Assembly: GCA_031835245.1 (NCBI GenBank)
Contig: JAVKOQ010000384.1
Span: 1-45,585, forward strand
Direction of reading: 5' to 3'
Source of the DNA: Balamuthia mandrillaris
Lineage: Eukaryota > Discosea > Longamoebia > Balamuthiidae
DNA: 45,585 nt
The notes beneath the pieces are model-generated. The model saw nothing but the letters and a program-made list of their open reading frames with translations, did no database searches and had not been told where the DNA came from. The position numbers were made by a program, and so were the translations under genes. Positions 1 through 11,230 of the stretch are shown here, piece by piece. Position 1 is the first letter of the stretch, and the number at the start of each line of letters is the position of its first letter.

Positions 1-3000
1 GCCGCATATCTTCCACTCGCTCCCTCTCTTCCTGCAAAACTTCGGAGACCTTCAAAACAGTGAGCAGGTGCGCAACCTACACATCCTGCTGCGTCCTCAC
101 CTCCTTCGACGCCTGAAAGAGGACGTGGAGAACAGCATCCCGCCGAAGGAAGAGGTCGTGGTGGAGGTGGAGTTGACCTCCTTGCAGAAGAAGTACTACA
201 GGGCTATCCTAGAACGTAACCGAGACTTCCTCTACAAGGGCTGTCACAGCAGCAACGTGCCCAACCTCATCAACGTGGTTATGCAGCTGCGCAAAGCCTG
301 CAATCATCCGTTCCTCATCAAAGGAGTGGAGGACAAGGAGACCGCTGCGTTGACCACTCAGGAGGACTACTACAGGCTGCTCATACAGAGCGCTGGCAAG
401 CTGGCCCTGTTGGACAAGTTGCTCCCCAAGCTCAAAGCGGGAGGTCATCGCGTGCTCATATTTTCTCAAATGGTTCGGGTGCTGGATCTGTTGGAAACCT
501 ACTTGCATTACAAGAACTATCTCTACGAGCGGCTGGACGGACGTGTGCGTGGGAGCGAGAGGCAGAGCGCCATCGACCGCTTCTCTCGGCCAGGCAGCAA
601 TCGTTTTGTCTTTTTGCTGTGTACTCGTGCTGGTGGATTGGGTATCAATTTGGCCACTGCTGATACAGTTGTTATCTACGATAGCGATTGGAACCCTCAG
701 AACGATCTACAGGCGCAGGCTCGGTGCCATCGAATAGGGCAGACCAAAGATGTTAAAGTCTATCGTCTTATCACGAGGAACACGTATGAGCGGCACATGT
801 TTGAGAGAACGAGCAAAAAGCTGGGGCTAGATCAAGCTGTGTTGGACAACATGGGGAATACCAACGGGAAAGGCAATGGCAAAGCTACCAAAGAGAGTCT
901 TGCAGAGATGGGCAAGGAGATTGATAACCTGTTGAAATATGGAGCATACGACCTGTTCAGAGGAGAGGATGATAAGGAAGGAGCGAACGGGAAGGTTGAA
1001 GACATGTTTGGAGAGGACGACATTGACAAAATCTTGGAACGAAATGCAACGCTCGTTCGCTACGATGACAATAACAACACTGACAACAAAGATGCACCTC
1101 AACAACGTTCTTCCACTTTCTCCAAAGCCGTCTTCCAATCCTCCGAAGCGGACAGCGCTATCGACATCAACGCAGAGAACTTTTGGGAGTTGATCCTGCC
1201 GGAGGCCAAGGACACAGCCAGCGTGGTTCGGCGTCTAAAGCAAGGTGAGCCTGGTAAGAGCCCCGAGAAGGAGAAAGAGTTTTGGGCGGATCTCAAAACG
1301 GTAGTCGAGGAGGCCATCGAGCAATGGGAACAGAAGCTGGAGATCCCCAAGGACCTGCATGTTATCATGGGAGTGTTGGAGGAGATTGTGCAAGGCACTA
1401 GCGGAGTGCAGTTTAGCGACCGGCACGTCAACATGGCTCGCAATTGGTTATTGATATTGAATCGACCGAGAAGACGAAGAAGAAGAGGAGAGCAGGAATC
1501 TTCTTCGTTGAACTTATTGTCGGAGGAAAGCAACAAGAACCAAAGGAACAAGAGGAAGAGAACAAGCGAACGTAATGCGAGCAGAAGTTCTAGACGTGGT
1601 GCGAAGCGCGGGGAGGATGAAGGCGAGGGGGAAGAAGCGGATACTTATTCTCTGGATGAGGACGAGGATGAAAGCGCTCTCTCTTCAGCGGATGACTTTT
1701 CGGATGGCTCCCGGCGGCCCAACAAACGGGCCAGAGGAAGAGGTAACGAAAAACGCAAACCATGGAACATGAGCGAACGGAAACGAGCGCAAGAAGCCAT
1801 TTTGGCTTTCTGTCGTCCTTGTTGGGAGGAGATCAAACAGTGCAAAGGATTGAACAGGAGAAGCACAGAGGATATCAAGGAATTTGCTCTAGCCTTTCTT
1901 TGCCAGTGCTCTCTTGTTGCGCAGCAGTTGTTGCAGCAACAATCATCAGAGAAGAGTTCCAACTCTGCTTCTGGAAGTAATGCTGTGGATGAGGAAGATG
2001 TACAAGCTTTTGAGGAAGCTTTGGCTTTTTGTAGCAGCGCTGGTTCGAGGTACACTCGCTCGGCGGTGGCGGATCATTTGTTGGACGGCGAGGCATCCTC
2101 TACATCTTCTTCAACCAATGGATCTGAATCTTCATCATCAACTGAACAACAAAACGCTTCTCCAACAGTACCAATCATGGGCCAAAAGGAGAAGAAACAA
2201 CGAGTGGATCGTCACAAAGTGTTACAGGACGAACAATACATCACAAACATCAAACGCAAAGCCAAGACATGGGCCAAACGTCTCCTCCTTCTTAAACGTC
2301 TTCGAGAAGAAGTGGAGCACTTCCCCTCCTTGTCCGCCTTTTGTTTGCCCTCTCTGTGGACTCCCAATCACAGCCAGAAGCAAAGCCCGGCACCGTGGTG
2401 GGGGATGGTAGAGGACAGGGACTTGCTTTTGGGCACCTACAAACATGGCTTTGGCTGCTTTGACACCATGATTGCGGATGAGGAGTTGAGCTTTGGTAAG
2501 ACGTTGAAAGGAGAGGAACAGGGAAGTGGTGCTGGAGCTGCCTCTCCCTCTGCCTCTCTTGTCTCGAGGCTTCGTTCTTCTTCCAGACGACGTTCTTCAC
2601 GCGGAGGAGGAAAAGATCACGACGAAGAGGAAAACCAAGACAAAGATAAAAATGTTGGTTCAACGAGAGGCTGGCCGGCAAAACGTTTGCTAAACCTCCG
2701 AGTGAAGTCAGTGTTGGATTTGGTGGCGAAGTTGAAGAAAGCGGAAGCCAAACGCAAAGAACGAGAGGAACGACAGGAACAACGGGAGAAGCGTAAACGC
2801 TCCAAGCGAGAGCAACTCGAGAAAGAGAGAAACGAACGTGTTCAGCGACGGCAACAAAAACTGGCCGAAAAGGTGTTAAAAAGCCAGGAGAGAAAGAGGG
2901 AGTGGTCCAAGAGAGAACGTCAAGACTTTAGAGCGGCCATCATGGCGCATGGTCCTGGCGATTGGACCCTCATCAAGGAAAAAGCCAATCTCACCAATAA

Positions 3001-5512
3001 GAGCGAGGAGGCCATTGCAAAGTGTTATGAGGAGCTGATGGAACTCGCGCGACAAATGACAGCTGAGTTCCCTGATCCTTACATCTTTTTGAAGAAAAAG
3101 AACAAGCCCACCTACCGAAAAACAGAAGGAGAAGACGGAGAGGACGACGAAGACAGGGAAGAAGAAGAAGAAGAAGAAGAAGTAGAAGAGGAGGAGGAGG
3201 AGGAAGTGGCAACGATCGTCAAAAAGAAGAAAGATGCGGATAGCTGCAAAGAAGACGCAGACATGGAAGGCAGTGATGATGACGAACACAAAAAGAAAAA
3301 ACAGAAACGAAGTAACAGCGAAAAAGGCAAACCGAATGTTGATGTGAACAAGGAAGGAGAAGAAGATGAAGAAGAGGAAGAGGAGGAAGACGGCGAAACT
3401 GGAAAAGAAACCAAGGCAAAACGACCCTCCTCCCTCAAGCAAAAGAAAGAGAGAGCGATCGAAGTCTTCAAAGCCTCCACTCCACAACAAGAAGAACTGC
3501 TGGACAATGTCTTCGGCATCTCTCCCATTGTGGCTCGCCGCCTCCTCGAACGAGAGGAACTCTGGCACAAACTTCGTCAGCAGCTTTTGCCTCATCCTCA
3601 TCTTATCTCTCGACTCGCCTATCGTTGCAACAACAAAAAGATGCCGCGATGGTGGTGCAGCCCGGAGCACGACGTCATTTTGCTTCGTGCTATCGACAAG
3701 TATGGCATCGGCAATACGACAGGAGAGTGGGACAAGTTTTTATCACAGAAAAAGAAGAGCAAGAAGAGAAGCGACTCTTCTTCAGGAGGAATCACACAAC
3801 AAACGATCTTTTGTTGCCCCTTTTACAAGTCTATTGGCGCTGTTCAACGGATAATTCGAGAAGAAAGCGAATCTTCAACTTCTTCGGAGAGAGGTGAAGA
3901 ACAGGAATATGAACCTACTGAGGAAGATATAGCCGAGAAAGATAAACGCAACAAATCGGCTCCTAAGAAAGTCAAGGATGTATTCCTGCTCAAGTTTGTG
4001 GAAGACAAAGCCCCGTTGCTTCAACGGTTGAATCATTACTTCCATTTGGTTCTTACGGAGGAAGAGGAGGAGAAAGCAAATGAAGAACAGGAAGATAAGA
4101 AAAAGAAGCATAAGAAAGACAAGAAGAAGCAAAAAGACAAGAAGAAGAAAGGAACCAAAAGAAAAGCAAGCAGCGAAGAAGAAGCAGAAGGAGATGCGAT
4201 CTACGATCGTCCATATCGAACCGGTGGAATAGATCGAAAACGCAGAAAAGCGTCTTCCACTTCCTCTCCCGCTTCGTCCTCCGACATCGAGCCACCTCCT
4301 TCTCCTTCCCTCTCTGGCCTTCGTAAATCTACTCGTCACAAATCTGCCTCTCGTTCCTCTAAATCCTCGTCCTCTTCCTCGTCTTCCTCTACTCTCTCAT
4401 TCTCCTCTTCCTCGTCCCTTCCTACTGTCTCCATCGAGCGCGACGCAGAAGGACACCCCATTCTCCCTCTCTCCGTCAAAGGAGCGACCATCCATTCCCT
4501 CGGTCACATCATTTGGAACCGTCCTGGCTTCCACAGCAAGAACTACTTGTGGCCTGCGGGCTTTCGCAGCACCCGACGACTTCCCAGCTTGAAAGATTCC
4601 AACAAGATGGCCACTTACATCAGCGAAATCATTGACACGGGCGGCGATGCCCCCGAGTTTCGTGTCACCCCTTCAGAAGACGGCGAAGAGGAAGAAGGAA
4701 AAGGAGGAAGAGAGAAGAAAGCAGGAAAGAAGGGAGAGAAGAAAACGTTTTATTGGAAGCATCATACGTCGTCGGGAGTGTGGACGCAGGCCTTGAAGGC
4801 GATCAAGAGAAAGAGCAACGTGTCGGTAAGCGGACCGGAAATGTTTGGTTTTAGCTCGTCAGTGGTGAAGAAGCTATTTCAGGAATTGCCCAACGCAACC
4901 AAATGCAGAGACTATGTCTTTGTGGAGTTTGCAGAAGAGCCGCCTGTGCATTCTTCGTCCTCCTCCTCTTCTTCAACTTCTGCTTCGACTACAACAACAA
5001 AGAAAGAGGCAGAAAGAAAGCAGAGAAAGCAGGAGGAAGAGAAAGAAAGAGAGAAGGAAAAGTTGAGTGCGACGTTGACTTCAATTCGAGAAGAGTTATT
5101 GGAGAGACAACAAGAAGAAGAAGGAGAAGGAGGAGGAAAGAAGAAACAGAGTTTACAAGAATTACAGGATGAAGTCAAACGGCTGAAAGCGCAATTGCAA
5201 CAACAGTATGCTGAGATGACAAAAGAAAAAGAAGAAAAGGAGGACGAAAAAGAAGAAGAGGAGGAAGAAGATGATGAAGGCGAAGAAAAGGAAGAAGAGG
5301 AACAAGAAGAGCCAGAAAAAGAAATGGAAATGGAGGAAGAAGATGACGAAAATGATGATGAAGGCAAAGAAGAAGAAGAGGAACAAGAAGAGGAAAATGA
5401 TGTTGAAGAAGAAATAGAGGAGTTAGAAGAAGATGAAGAAGAAGAAGCTGAAAGCGACAGCGACAGCGAAAGCGAAAGCGAAGACGAAGAGGATAGCAGT
5501 TCAACAGAATAA
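1..5512 (+). CDS. CHD6-9-like chromatin remodeler with FYRN/FYRC domains (5' partial)
   Basis: This is an ATP-dependent nucleosome remodeler of the SNF2/CHD class, expected in the nucleus. The frame is open from position 2, where it reads [13 protein letters not shown] just before the SNF2 core, so the true start lies outside the window. The core has [22 protein letters not shown] and a helicase C lobe (about 430-800) with [33 protein letters not shown] and CHRIGQ. After it come SANT-like segments typical of CHD6-9: [14 protein letters not shown] (about 2897-3060), [20 protein letters not shown] (about 2392-2451) and [19 protein letters not shown] (about 3652-3708). The C-terminus carries an FYRN-like segment (about 4480-4680, [20 protein letters not shown]) and an FYRC-like segment (about 4765-4940, [18 protein letters not shown]). 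Long Glu/Lys-rich tracts separate the domains, and the last 100 residues are almost all acidic. The visible 5.5 kb is intronless. The chromodomains expected upstream are not seen. Confidence 0.93.
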   Translation, partial: PHIFHSLPLFLQNFGDLQNSEQVRNLHILLRPHLLRRLKEDVENSIPPKEEVVVEVELTSLQKKYYRAILERNRDFLYKGCHSSNVPNLINVVMQLRKACNHPFLIKGVEDKETAALTTQEDYYRLLIQSAGKLALLDKLLPKLKAGGHRVLIFSQMVRVLDLLETYLHYKNYLYERLDGRVRGSERQSAIDRFSRPGSNRFVFLLCTRAGGLGINLATADTVVIYDSDWNPQNDLQAQARCHRIGQTKDVKVYRLITRNTYERHMFERTSKKLGLDQAVLDNMGNTNGKGNGKATKESLAEMGKEIDNLLKYGAYDLFRGEDDKEGANGKVEDMFGEDDIDKILERNATLVRYDDNNNTDNKDAPQQRSSTFSKAVFQSSEADSAIDINAENFWELILPEAKDTASVVRRLKQGEPGKSPEKEKEFWADLKTVVEEAIEQWEQKLEIPKDLHVIMGVLEEIVQGTSGVQFSDRHVNMARNWLLILNRPRRRRRRGEQESSSLNLLSEESNKNQRNKRKRTSERNASRSSRRGAKRGEDEGEGEEADTYSLDEDEDESALSSADDFSDGSRRPNKRARGRGNEKRKPWNMSERKRAQEAILAFCRPCWEEIKQCKGLNRRSTEDIKEFALAFLCQCSLVAQQLLQQQSSEKSSNSASGSNAVDEEDVQAFEEALAFCSSAGSRYTRSAVADHLLDGEASSTSSSTNGSESSSSTEQQNASPTVPIMGQKEKKQRVDRHKVLQDEQYITNIKRKAKTWAKRLLLLKRLREEVEHFPSLSAFCLPSLWTPNHSQKQSPAPWWGMVEDRDLLLGTYKHGFGCFDTMIADEELSFGKTLKGEEQGSGAGAASPSASLVSRLRSSSRRRSSRGGGKDHDEEENQDKDKNVGSTRGWPAKRLLNLRVKSVLDLVAKLKKAEAKRKEREERQEQREKRKRSKREQLEKERNERVQRRQQKLAEKVLKSQERKREWSKRERQDFRAAIMAHGPGDWTLIKEKANLTNKSEEAIAKCYEELMELARQMTAEFPDPYIFLKKKNKPTYRKTEGEDGEDDEDREEEEEEEEVEEEEEEEVATIVKKKKDADSCKEDADMEGSDDDEHKKKKQKRSNSEKGKPNVDVNKEGEEDEEEEEEEDGETGKETKAKRPSSLKQKKERAIEVFKASTPQQEELLDNVFGISPIVARRLLEREELWHKLRQQLLPHPHLISRLAYRCNNKKMPRWWCSPEHDVILLRAIDKYGIGNTTGEWDKFLSQKKKSKKRSDSSSGGITQQTIFCCPFYKSIGAVQRIIREESESSTSSERGEEQEYEPTEEDIAEKDKRNKSAPKKVKDVFLLKFVEDKAPLLQRLNHYFHLVLTEEEEEKANEEQEDKKKKHKKDKKKQKDKKKKGTKRKASSEEEAEGDAIYDRPYRTGGIDRKRRKASSTSSPASSSDIEPPPSPSLSGLRKSTRHKSASRSSKSSSSSSSSSTLSFSSSSSLPTVSIERDAEGHPILPLSVKGATIHSLGHIIWNRPGFHSKNYLWPAGFRSTRRLPSLKDSNKMATYISEIIDTGGDAPEFRVTPSEDGEEEEGKGGREKKAGKKGEKKTFYWKHHTSSGVWTQALKAIKRKSNVSVSGPEMFGFSSSVVKKLFQELPNATKCRDYVFVEFAEEPPVHSSSSSSSSTSASTTTTKKEAERKQRKQEEEKEREKEKLSATLTSIREELLERQQEEEGEGGGKKKQSLQELQDEVKRLKAQLQQQYAEMTKEKEEKEDEKEEEEEEDDEGEEKEEEEQEEPEKEMEMEEEDDENDDEGKEEEEEQEEENDVEEEIEELEEDEEEEAESDSDSESESEDEEDSSSTE

Positions 5513-5592
5513 ATAGTTTTTTTTCTTGTTTTTTTTAAAAAACCGAAGCCTTCCATGAAAGTTGAAAAACAAACAAACCAAAAAGGAGACAA

Positions 5593-6050
5593 TCAGTAGA
5601 ACAAAACGCAATGCATAAGACCTGGCCTGTTGTGTTGCATCTGAAACTCTTCCAGAGTGCGCTCAAACGTTTGTTCCCAGTCGGGTGACTTCAGGATCTG
5701 TTTGTTCAGCAGAGAAAACGTTTACAAGAGAGATGAGGGAGAGAAGAAGAAGAAGAAGAAGAAGAAGAACAAGAACAAGAACAAGAAGAAGAAGAACAAG
5801 AAGAAGAAGAAGAACAAGAACAAGAAGAAGAAGAAGAACAAGAAGAAGAACAAGAAGAATAACAAGAAGAACAAGAACAAGAAGAAGGACAGAGAGAGAG
5901 AGATTCACCTCTTTGCATAGTTTGAGAGTAAGTGAACCAGAAACGAGGGCTTCCTCGGCGTTATCTTTGGTTGGCAGGTTGATCAGGTGCATTGGCTCAA
6001 AGGTCTTGTTGCCTCTGCTGAACATATCTGCATTTGGGCGAGAGAAAAGA

Positions 6051-6094
<44 letters not shown>

Positions 6095-6659
6095 GAAGAG
6101 AGAGAAGAGCAGCAAAAGAGAAGAGCAAACCATCCATAACAGCTTCGTAGACTCGATCCTCAAACGTTACCACAATGTTAAACCGGTGCCGCGTTTCCTT
6201 CTGCCACTGCTCCGGCGCTTCTTTGACCTTCATGTTCCGCTCCAACATTCTCAACACGCCGTTTTGTTTGTACCTTTTTTATTATTTTAAAAATAAAATA
6301 AAAAGAATAAAAAAAATAGATTAAAAATAAATAAAATAAAAAGAATAAATAAAAAATAATCAAAAGCAATCCAAAAGTATGTACAGTTCAGGGTTTTGTG
6401 CTCGGAGGTCTTCAAACATCTGTCGATATGGCGTGCCAAAGCTGTAGACGTTGGGTTTGTCGATGGCAGGGCCGGGCAGCTTCACGCTGGAGCTGGTGCC
6501 GTAGGAGTGGGCGTTGAAGCCATGTTTCTTCAGCCGAAAATGGGCCTCCATCGAGCGGTTGTTGTTGGAGGCGCACACCAGAGCTACTTTGACGGTACGC
6601 TGCCATTCCTCAAAGGGCGGCACCGCGCCATCGTTGGTGTTGCTGCTGCTGCTCGCCAT
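5593..6659 (-). CDS. SSU72: SSU72 RNA polymerase II CTD phosphatase
   Basis: SSU72 removes phosphate from Ser5/Ser7 of the RNA polymerase II C-terminal repeats and belongs to the 3'-end cleavage machinery in the nucleus. Four exons are read on the minus strand: 6659-6385, 6273-6131, 6027-5909 and 5697-5593, giving 213 aa in consistent phase (family length about 195-210). The catalytic loop VCASNNNRSMEAH holds the C-x5-R signature (Cys29, Arg35). KLPGPAIDKPNVYSFGT, ELYKQNGVLRMLERN, FEDRVYEAV and the end MHCVLFY all match the family. Intron 2 carries a (CT)n run and intron 3 a long TTC/TTG-rich run on the sense strand. The gene converges on the CHD gene with 80 bp between stop codons. It is divergent from the LIM gene, sharing a 256-bp upstream region. 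Confidence 0.95.
5744..5890 (+). repeat. (GAA)n/(GAACAA)n tract in SSU72 intron 3
   Basis: AAGAAG and AACAAG units fill the intron between SSU72 exons 3 and 4. The transcribed sense strand reads TTC/TTG. Confidence 0.9.
6057..6091 (+). repeat. (GA)n microsatellite in SSU72 intron 2
   Basis: A run of about 17 GA units lies inside the intron 6028-6130. On the gene's sense strand it is (CT)n. Confidence 0.9.
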
Positions 6660-6915
6660 CCGCCCTTCTTCTTTTTCGAACTTCTCTTTCTATGATTGGA
6701 ATGTGAAGAATTGTGTCGACTGATACATTCTCCATGGTATGAAAAAGGATTGGTTCACCGCATTTCATGATATGAATTTTTATTGGATATCTTGATCTAA
6801 ATTTTTGAAAATTTATTGGATGATCATACTCAGTGACTCCTCATACCAGTTCATTTAATTTGTAACGCAAAAAAAAAAAAATTTTGAAAGAGAAAAGAAA
6901 TAAAAAAAAAACGAT
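6660..6915. promoter_or_regulatory. Bidirectional upstream region of SSU72 and the LIM gene
   Basis: This AT-rich gap separates two divergent start codons. It holds two ATTGG (inverted CCAAT) elements in TTTATTGGAT contexts, at about 6780-6787 and 6813-6822, and an A-run just before the LIM-gene ATG. No TATA box is convincing. A promoter role is inferred from position. Confidence 0.4.
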
Positions 6916-8352
6916 ATGGAAGACGAATTCGACGCTTTGATCGCTTCGCTTGACTCGAACCCAACGCCTGCCGCACCGGCAAAGCAACACCAAACCACAA
7001 CTGCTGACGCACCCACCGGCGCGAGAGCTCCCTCTGTTTCCTTCAAGACAACACCGCCAAAAAGGAAAGATGAGGACCTCGACAGCTTAGAGGATCTTAT
7101 CAGTCAATTGGAAACGTCCGATGGTCCCTCTTCTCAAAAGACGACTTCCGACATTCTTTCTGCTGCTCCACCGAAGAAAAGCGGCGTGGCGGAGGCCAGT
7201 CGTAGGGACAGAGCCAGAAGAAAGAAAGCTAACGAAGACCTGGACGACCTTTTGAACGTTATCAAACCGGACGACTGGACCGACTCCTCTTCTTCTTCTT
7301 CTTCTGTGTCTTCTTTTCCTTCTTCTTCCGTCCCTCCAAAGAAGAAAGAGGAACAACAACAAGCTGCTGCTCAACCGCCGCCGCTCGTGAAAAGAGAAGC
7401 TATCGACAGCAGGCCACCGCCTTCGCCGGAGGATCTGGAGCAGCTGTTTCTCAGCCTGGACTCTTCCTCCAAGAGGCCTGCCTATCAACCTCCGTCTTCT
7501 TCTCCTTCTTCCGCTTACACTTATTCTCCATCTATTCCTCCTCCTTCCCCTTCTGTCCCTTCCTATTCCTCTCCTTCTCCTTATTCTTCCTCGTCTTCGT
7601 TGCCTTCATATAACTCTGCTTCTTCTTATTCTCAATCTCAACAACGCTCACCAGTTTCCTATTCTTCTCCTTCAGGAGGAGTGATGAGCCCTTCGGAAGT
7701 GGAGAGCATGTTCAAAGAGTTGGAAGGTCTCGAAGGAAGACGCAACGCACCTTCGTACCCTTCCTCTTATGCGCAACAACAGCCTCGTTATCCTGCTCCT
7801 TCTTATCCTTCACTTTCACCAGCCTATTCTGCTCCTCCTCCTGCTCGCACCCCCTCCGTTGGAAGTGGCGGCGTTGCTGAAAGCCCTCTCAATGACTATA
7901 ACCTTTGCTGTCAATGTTCGTATTGAGTGTATTGTTTTTTTTCTTTAAGGCGTTAACATTTTTGTAACAATACGCAACAGGTCATCTTCCATTAACCACC
8001 GGAGAGAAGATAAAAGCACTTGGCCACTATTGGCATTTACGTAAGCATCCTTACCCTTTATTTGTTGTATTCTTTTCTTTGTTGTTTTTGTTTCTTATCG
8101 TTTCTCGTTTCTCGTTTCTCGTTTCTCGTTTCTCGTTTCTCGTTTCTCTTTCGTCGTTTCTCTTTCTCTTTCTCTTTGTTTTGCTTTATTGTCTGCATCT
8201 TGAAACTTTGTTTATTTTATCTCACTTATCGCCAAAAAAAAAAAAAAAAAAAAGAATGTTGGCGTTGTACTCGCTGCGGAGTGTTGTTCATGGAGCAAAA
8301 GGCCTTCTTGAAAGGCGGACAACCTTTTTGTGGCAACTGCTCTCGTTTCTAA
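6916..8352 (+). CDS. LD-motif protein with one C-terminal LIM domain (paxillin-like)
   Basis: This is a likely cytoskeletal or adhesion scaffold. Three exons (6916-7915, 7981-8040, 8255-8352) give 385 aa. The disordered Ser/Pro/Tyr-rich N-terminus carries five leucine/acidic helices resembling paxillin LD motifs: EFDALIASLDS at the start, DLDSLEDLISQLE, DLDDLLNVI, DLEQLFLSLDS and EVESMFKELEGLE. The last 55 residues form a LIM zinc finger across the three exons: CCQC, then HYWHLQC, CWRCTRC and CGNC, matching C-x2-C-x(16-23)-H-x2-C-x2-C-x2-C...C-x2-C. The protein ends two residues later, so there is only one LIM where paxillin has four. The first donor (T/GTTCGT) is weak but is the only one I found that keeps the LIM frame. 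Intron 2 contains repeated TTTCTCG units and a 20-A run before its acceptor. Domain calls are firm; function is inferred. Confidence 0.85.
8096..8176 (+). repeat. TTTCTCG tandem repeat in the LIM-gene intron
   Basis: About eight TTTCTCG units are followed by TTTCTC units, inside intron 2 of the LIM gene on its sense strand. Confidence 0.9.
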
Positions 8353-8467
8353 ACACTCCTATTTTTGTTTGTCTTGCATTCACGCTTGTATTGTTTGTTT
8401 TTTTAAAAACATATCACCATTCCCTTTACTTACATTTCCTTTCTGTTTCTTCTTTCTTTCTTTTTTT

Positions 8468-9479
8468 TCACTCATCTTTCGTGTTCTTTGACATCAAATC
8501 TTCTTCTTCATCGTCTTCGTTGTGTTCGCTTTGAGGAAAAGTCAGGTCGCTATCCGCCCATTCGTGATACCATCCAACCATCAACAGGAATGCGCTCAGG
8601 AAGAAGAGAACGTCTCCCCAAGAAGCCACCAGACGAATGCTTTTGATGTCGTCAGAGTATATCAAATCTTCTAACGAGTCAATACAGTCCTCCTTGCTGT
8701 GTTTTAGAAACACGGTCAGCAATAAGAACGATGAAGCGACAAGATGATAGCGTTACTCTGGGAGCATATTTTCGCACTCTTGCTTGAGGTCATAGTACAG
8801 CGCCAATCCGACAATGGTGGCCACCAAGTAAGCCAGACTGCCCAAAATGTTGGTCAAATGGGTCCAAAAGTAAATGTCCTTCGTTTCCTTGCTGACGTTC
8901 AGGAAGTAGTACCAACGCCACTGAGCGCCTTCTCCTTCTTCCGCGTTGACAGACGGATAGAAACTATCACCTTCCATTCCATTTCCTATATTGATGTGCG
9001 TTATAGAACATATCTTGGCATCCAAGATAAAAGCATGAAGGACGGTACGTACCGGGACTATACTTCATCAGCAGGGCATGAAGGTAGTACATGATGCTGT
9101 CCACCACGTAGACAAACATGCTCACCATCTGTATGATCTGTATCAGCTTCCAGGAGTCAAAGTCCGAGCGAAAGTAAGGGATGATGGCCGCCATCACATA
9201 GCCAAGGCTGCCCACGACGTTCCAAGCCTCCGCCTTGCGGCCGACCCACGAGATGGAGTGCCCGCGAGGGTAGCCCATCCCCTTGAGCGACACCTCAAAG
9301 GCCCACCAATAAAAGAAGCTGTCCACCAGAAAGAGCAACGCCAGGAAGAGATAGAGGGCGTTGCTCTGGTCCTCCGATAGAACGGCGTATATGCCGAGAA
9401 TGTCCACCAGAAGGTAGCCGAAGGACGGGATGAGGTTGAGCAAGTTGCCCAAAAAGTAGAGGAACATAAGCAAGTTCAT
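8468..9479 (-). CDS. Orphan multi-pass membrane protein, about six segments
   Basis: I do not recognise a family. Three exons (9479-9053, 8985-8757, 8696-8468) give 294 aa in consistent phase; intron 2 is only 60 nt. The start at 9477-9479 begins directly with a hydrophobic segment (MNLLMFLYFLGNLLNLIP). An in-frame ATG-like codon farther upstream would add a basic, poorly structured leader and was not chosen. About six hydrophobic segments are visible, including YLFLALLFLVDSFFYWWAF, WNVVGSLGYVMAAIIPYF, IIQMVSMFVYVVDSIMYYL, LTNILGSLAYLVATIVGLAL and VLFFLSAFLLMVGWYHEW. Several carry a polar residue (Asp, Asn, Tyr) inside the membrane. The C-tail is acidic (EHNEDDEEEDL). It could be a small transporter or a membrane scaffold; nothing visible decides. 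Confidence 0.75.
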
Positions 9480-9808
9480 TTGTGTGTTCCTTGTGTCTCC
9501 TCTCCTCTGTTCGTGTGAGCTCTTTGATTTTTTTTTTTCGTTGTGCTTACAGCCTCGTGCCCATTCGTCGTTTTTATTAATTAACATGCAGATATGATTG
9601 TTGATTGGCTATGTGATATCATGTTCTTTAAAAGAAAACCTCAGATTTTATTATCTTTTTCTTTTAAAGAAGTGAGGAATGTGGGCTGGCAAAGAATCTG
9701 TACAGACGTCTACCGTTTCGCAACATCCAAAATGGTTGTGTCGAAGACGATCTCTTTCTCTCTTCTTATCTCTTGCTGCATTGGGTTCTACGTTTCATTG
9801 CAAATGTT
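9480..9808. other. Intergenic gap with a 15-bp inverted repeat
   Basis: There is no convincing gene here. The gap lies upstream of the membrane-protein gene and downstream of the F-box/ankyrin gene, both on the minus strand. It contains a perfect 15-bp inverted repeat (9624-9638 and 9657-9671) and runs of T. Confidence 0.6.
9624..9671. repeat. Perfect 15-bp inverted repeat, 18-nt loop
   Basis: The left arm TTCTTTAAAAGAAAA (9624-9638) is the exact reverse complement of 9657-9671. As RNA it would fold into an A/U-rich hairpin about 140 nt past the stop codon of the F-box/ankyrin gene. It may be a 3'-UTR structure or the footprint of a small element. Confidence 0.6.
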
Positions 9809-11230
9809 TTATTTTTTCCTATTTCGTTTTTTGCTTGCTTTGTACTTTCCGTTTCTACCTCTCCTTGGGCAGCCATTCTTTTCGAGCCATTTCACCACCT
9901 CCCAGTGTTCGTGCTGTTCCGCCGATGCCAAAGTTTTATAATTCCAATTTTTGCCGTTAGCTCTGGCCCATTTCAACACCTCAATGTGTCCGCCCTTGGC
10001 GGCGTAGCCACAGATGTCATAGTGCAAAGGAAAGCCGTTTGCTACCGCCCATTGCAGAACCTTCAGGTGGCCGTTCTTGGCTGCAAAGGCAGTGGTATTG
10101 CTGTCGTAAGGACATCCGTTTGTTTTGAGCCATTGCAAGACCTCCAGATGGCCGTTAAAAGCAGCGTTAGCACAAGCATACGCATTCCAATCACATCCAT
10201 TCGCTCTGGCCCATTTCAAGACCTCCAGCTGGCCATTCTTGGATGCAAAGGTACAAACTCTGTGATCCCACGGGCATCCGTTCGCTCTGGCCCATTTCAA
10301 CACCTCGAAGTGAGCGTTCTTTGCAGCAAAGGCACAAGTGTCCTCATCCCAAGGGCACCCATTCGCTCTGGCCCATTTCAAGACCTCCAGGTGGCCCTTG
10401 GACGCCGCAAAGACGCAAGTCCGGTCGTCCCAACGACAGCCATTAGCTCTGGACCATTGCAAGACCTCTAAATGCCCACCTTTCCCAGCGAAGGCACAGG
10501 TTAATGCGCTCCACGGACAATCGTGCTGCCTAAGCCATTGAAGCACCCCCAAGTGGCCCTTCTTTGCGGCATTGGAGCAAGCCATTTCGTCCCACGGACA
10601 TTCGTTTGCTCTTGCCCATTGTAGCACATCCAAAAGTCCGTGCTTTGCGGCCAAGGAGCAAGCGTATTCTCCAAAAGGGCAGTCGGCGTCTCTGAGCCAT
10701 TGTAAGACCTCCAAATGGCCATTCAAGGCAGCTTGGATTGAAGTCACTTCATTCCAATGACAACCGTTCTCTCTAGCCCATTTCAGCACTGTCAAATGTC
10801 CCTTCATAGCAGCGTTGATAGAGGTCCGTTCGTCCCAACAGCACTTATTCGCTCTGAGCCATTGCAAGACCTCCAGGTGGGCGTTCAAGGCAGCATTGGC
10901 GCAAGTCTCCTCGTTCCAAGGGCAGCCATTCCATCTGGCCCATTGCAACACATCCAAATGGCCCAGCTGCGCAGCCATAGCACAAACTTCCCAGCCCCAA
11001 GGACATCCATTTACTTTGGCCCATTGCAGTGTCGGTACCGAGGAGCAAGCCCACCGCAGAAAGAACTTGCCTGATCGAAGGTGAGGGGGGCTGCAGGCAA
11101 ACCAGCGACGGCAGGTAAGTGCCGCGGGTGCCACGTTGTACTCGGGAAGAACACCAAGTATTTCGCACAGCACCTCTTCAGGCAAGTCTTCTATCCTGGG
11201 TCCAGCCGTCACTTGGGTCTGCTCTTCCAT
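9809..11230 (-). CDS. F-box protein with fourteen 27-residue ankyrin-like repeats
   Basis: This is a likely substrate receptor of an SCF ubiquitin ligase. The intronless frame gives 473 aa from the ATG at 11228-11230; the longer frame begins only at a TTG. Residues about 10-55 form an F-box (PRIEDLPEEVLCEILG, AALTCRRWFAC). After it come about fourteen full units of 27 residues plus a partial one, each of the form LEVLxWARANGCPWDxxTCA followed by xAAxxGH. This is the degenerate ankyrin type common in amoebae, oomycetes and giant viruses. Conserved Trp, Cys and His recur in register every 81 nt. The tail is basic (KASKKRNRKK). The regular repeat length creates long antisense frames, which are shadows. 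The binding target cannot be read from sequence. Confidence 0.88.
   Translation of the reverse strand: MEEQTQVTAGPRIEDLPEEVLCEILGVLPEYNVAPAALTCRRWFACSPPHLRSGKFFLRWACSSVPTLQWAKVNGCPWGWEVCAMAAQLGHLDVLQWARWNGCPWNEETCANAALNAHLEVLQWLRANKCCWDERTSINAAMKGHLTVLKWARENGCHWNEVTSIQAALNGHLEVLQWLRDADCPFGEYACSLAAKHGLLDVLQWARANECPWDEMACSNAAKKGHLGVLQWLRQHDCPWSALTCAFAGKGGHLEVLQWSRANGCRWDDRTCVFAASKGHLEVLKWARANGCPWDEDTCAFAAKNAHFEVLKWARANGCPWDHRVCTFASKNGQLEVLKWARANGCDWNAYACANAAFNGHLEVLQWLKTNGCPYDSNTTAFAAKNGHLKVLQWAVANGFPLHYDICGYAAKGGHIEVLKWARANGKNWNYKTLASAEQHEHWEVVKWLEKNGCPRRGRNGKYKASKKRNRKK

Noticed and set aside
2876-3670. 264-aa frame antisense to the CHD gene
   Set aside because: It is a Phe/Leu/Ser-rich shadow of the Lys/Glu-rich coding tract.
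9773-10471. Long plus-strand open frames across the F-box/ankyrin gene
   Set aside because: They arise because the 81-bp repeat keeps every frame in register. The minus frame has the F-box and conserved repeats.
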